Shown piece by piece: positions 7,121-7,780 of a stretch of 7,780 nt of DNA (the first letter of the stretch is position 1; the number at the start of each line of letters is the position of its first letter). The stretch is from assembly GCA_002728175.1 (NCBI GenBank), contig PBVH01000024.1, positions 24,964 to 32,743 of the forward strand. Reading direction: 5' to 3'. The position numbers were made by a program, and so were the translations under genes. Source of the stretch: Flavobacteriales bacterium (GTDB lineage: Bacteria > Bacteroidota > Bacteroidia > Flavobacteriales > BACL11). The notes beneath the pieces are model-generated. The model ran no database searches. It was not told where the DNA came from and saw nothing but the letters and a program-made list of their open reading frames with translations.

Positions 7121-7474
7121 ATGGCAATTAAAATAACTGACGATTGTATAAATTGTGGTGCTTGTGAACCTGAATGTCCAAACAATGCTATTTATGAGGA
7201 AGATGTTGCTTGGAAATTTTCACAAGGGACCAATCTTAAAGGAGAGATAACATTATTAAATGGTTCTGTTGCTTTAGCTGATCAAGAAAACAGAACTGGA
7301 TCTTTTTCTGAAGACTACTATTTCATTGTCCCTGAAAAATGTACTGAATGTGTGGGTTTTCATGAGGAACCACAATGTGCAGCTGTGTGTCCTGTTGATT
7401 GCTGTATACCTGACGAAAAAAATGTCGAAACAAAAGAAACACTATTAGAAAAGAAAGATTGGATGCATTCTTGA
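7121..7474 (+). CDS. 2[4Fe-4S] ferredoxin, Alvin-like type
   Basis: This is a low-potential soluble electron carrier of 117 aa with two 4Fe-4S sites. The first motif is C9xxC12xxC15xxxC19P in INCGACEPECP. The second is C74xxC77x8C86xxxC90P, whose 8-residue spacing is the hallmark of Alvin-type (Allochromatium) ferredoxins. By family rule, one cluster uses Cys9, 12, 15 and 90 and the other Cys74, 77, 86 and 19. Cys94 and Cys95 are extra. A 46-residue insert (about 25-70), mostly polar, separates the two halves. MAIKITDDCINCGACEPECPNN is the usual start in flavobacterial homologues as I know them, supporting this ATG. It is transcribed away from the reductase gene and ends directly against the opposing Nfu gene. 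Its partner is not shown here; neighbours in related genomes would be the guide. Confidence 0.95.
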   Translation: MAIKITDDCINCGACEPECPNNAIYEEDVAWKFSQGTNLKGEITLLNGSVALADQENRTGSFSEDYYFIVPEKCTECVGFHEEPQCAAVCPVDCCIPDEKNVETKETLLEKKDWMHS

Positions 7475-7490
7475 TTATGCATTTAATGCA
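7463..7490. repeat. Cluster of ATGCAT-type palindromes at the convergent gene ends
   Basis: ATGCATT occurs at 7463-7469 and again at 7477-7483, and the inverted form AATGCA follows at 7485-7490. The second and third copies make the near-perfect dyad TGCATTTAATGCA (7478-7490), while the first can pair with the third. The cluster spans the last codons of the 4Fe-4S ferredoxin and the end of the Nfu gene. It may form alternative small hairpins at the gene ends, but no U-tract directly follows, so a terminator role is only possible. Confidence 0.3.
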
Positions 7491-7780
7491 ACTACTTCTT
7501 TAATTTTATCTCCAACCTTGTCTTTTAGTAATTGCTCAACTCCATTCTTTAATGTTGCCTGAGATGATGGGCACCCACTGCATGATCCTTTAAGAATTAC
7601 TGTAACTGTTCCGTTTTCAAAAGAATGGAATTCGATAGCCCCTCCATCTGATTCAACAGCAGGTTTAATATAGTTATCAATAAGAGCAATAATTTGGCTA
7701 TCAATCCTTTTATTTGATTGCTTAATCTTCTTTGGTTTATTTAAATTAATTGAATTATCTTTTGAATAGTCTAAAATTTC
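7475..7780 (-). CDS. Nfu-type Fe-S cluster carrier, C-terminal part (5' end beyond window)
   Basis: The - strand frame from 7780 to the TAA at 7477-7475 is open and gives 101 residues starting EILDYSKDN and ending EVVALNA. It holds a NifU C-terminal (Nfu) domain: IKPAVESDGGAIEFHSF (about 38-54), then VTVILKGSCSGCPSSQATLKNGVE. Cys67 and Cys70 form the CxxC that, in a dimer, holds a 4Fe-4S cluster for transfer to target proteins. The visible first 25 residues are a polar, Lys- and Asn-rich linker. Flavobacterial relatives usually have an N-terminal Nfu_N domain before such a linker, which would lie outside the window (inference). This is not full NifU, since neither an IscU-like scaffold domain nor a [2Fe-2S] domain is seen in the visible part. 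Its stop abuts the stop of the opposing ferredoxin gene with no base between. Context with two ferredoxins and a reductase fits Fe-S supply. Confidence 0.92.
   Translation of the reverse strand, partial: EILDYSKDNSINLNKPKKIKQSNKRIDSQIIALIDNYIKPAVESDGGAIEFHSFENGTVTVILKGSCSGCPSSQATLKNGVEQLLKDKVGDKIKEVVALNA

Overview
The window reads as a compact, very AT-rich stretch of a Bacteroidota chromosome, most likely a marine or otherwise streamlined member of the Flavobacteriia. The grounds are the protein sequences (SucA, SucB, a 109-aa [2Fe-2S] ferredoxin and a 117-aa two-cluster ferredoxin, all with wording I associate with flavobacteria), the lack of Shine-Dalgarno sites before the starts, and upstream boxes of the Bacteroidota TAnnTTTG (-7) type. 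Stops are TAA, TAG and TGA and Trp is TGG, so the code is the ordinary bacterial one. I see no RNA genes, mobile elements, CRISPR arrays or long repeats.

Layout. On the + strand, positions 1-702 hold the 3' three quarters of rfbA (glucose-1-phosphate thymidylyltransferase; its start lies before the window). It is joined by a TAATG overlap to a trans-type polyprenyl diphosphate synthase (702-1673). After a 60-bp gap come sucA (1734-4433) and sucB (4440-5615), the E1 and E2 subunits of 2-oxoglutarate dehydrogenase. No E3 (lpd) gene is present. On the - strand, a TrxR-like ferredoxin-NAD(P)+ reductase (6998-5946) is followed, again with a TAATG overlap, by an adrenodoxin-type [2Fe-2S] ferredoxin (5946-5617). 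Across a 122-bp divergent promoter region, the + strand carries a 2[4Fe-4S] ferredoxin (7121-7474). Facing it on the - strand is the C-terminal part of an Nfu-type iron-sulfur carrier (7780-7475), cut by the window end.

How the genes fit together. sucAB makes succinyl-CoA in an oxidative TCA cycle and needs lipoylated E2. The reductase and [2Fe-2S] ferredoxin form a likely NAD(P)H-to-ferredoxin electron chain, and Nfu passes on Fe-S clusters. In mitochondria, Nfu and an adrenodoxin-type ferredoxin both support lipoyl synthase, so a link to the lipoyl-dependent OGDH is plausible but is only an inference here. rfbA and the prenyl synthase belong to envelope sugar and isoprenoid metabolism.

The region is mostly ordinary core metabolism, and I do not see a clearly novel system. 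The most notable structure is at the DNA level. Two convergent gene pairs have 1 and 0 bp between their stops. The divergent promoter pair has the same 8-base box at the same 14-nt distance from both starts, with a 14-bp palindrome over one of them. The E2 subunit also has an eroded-looking subunit-binding domain.
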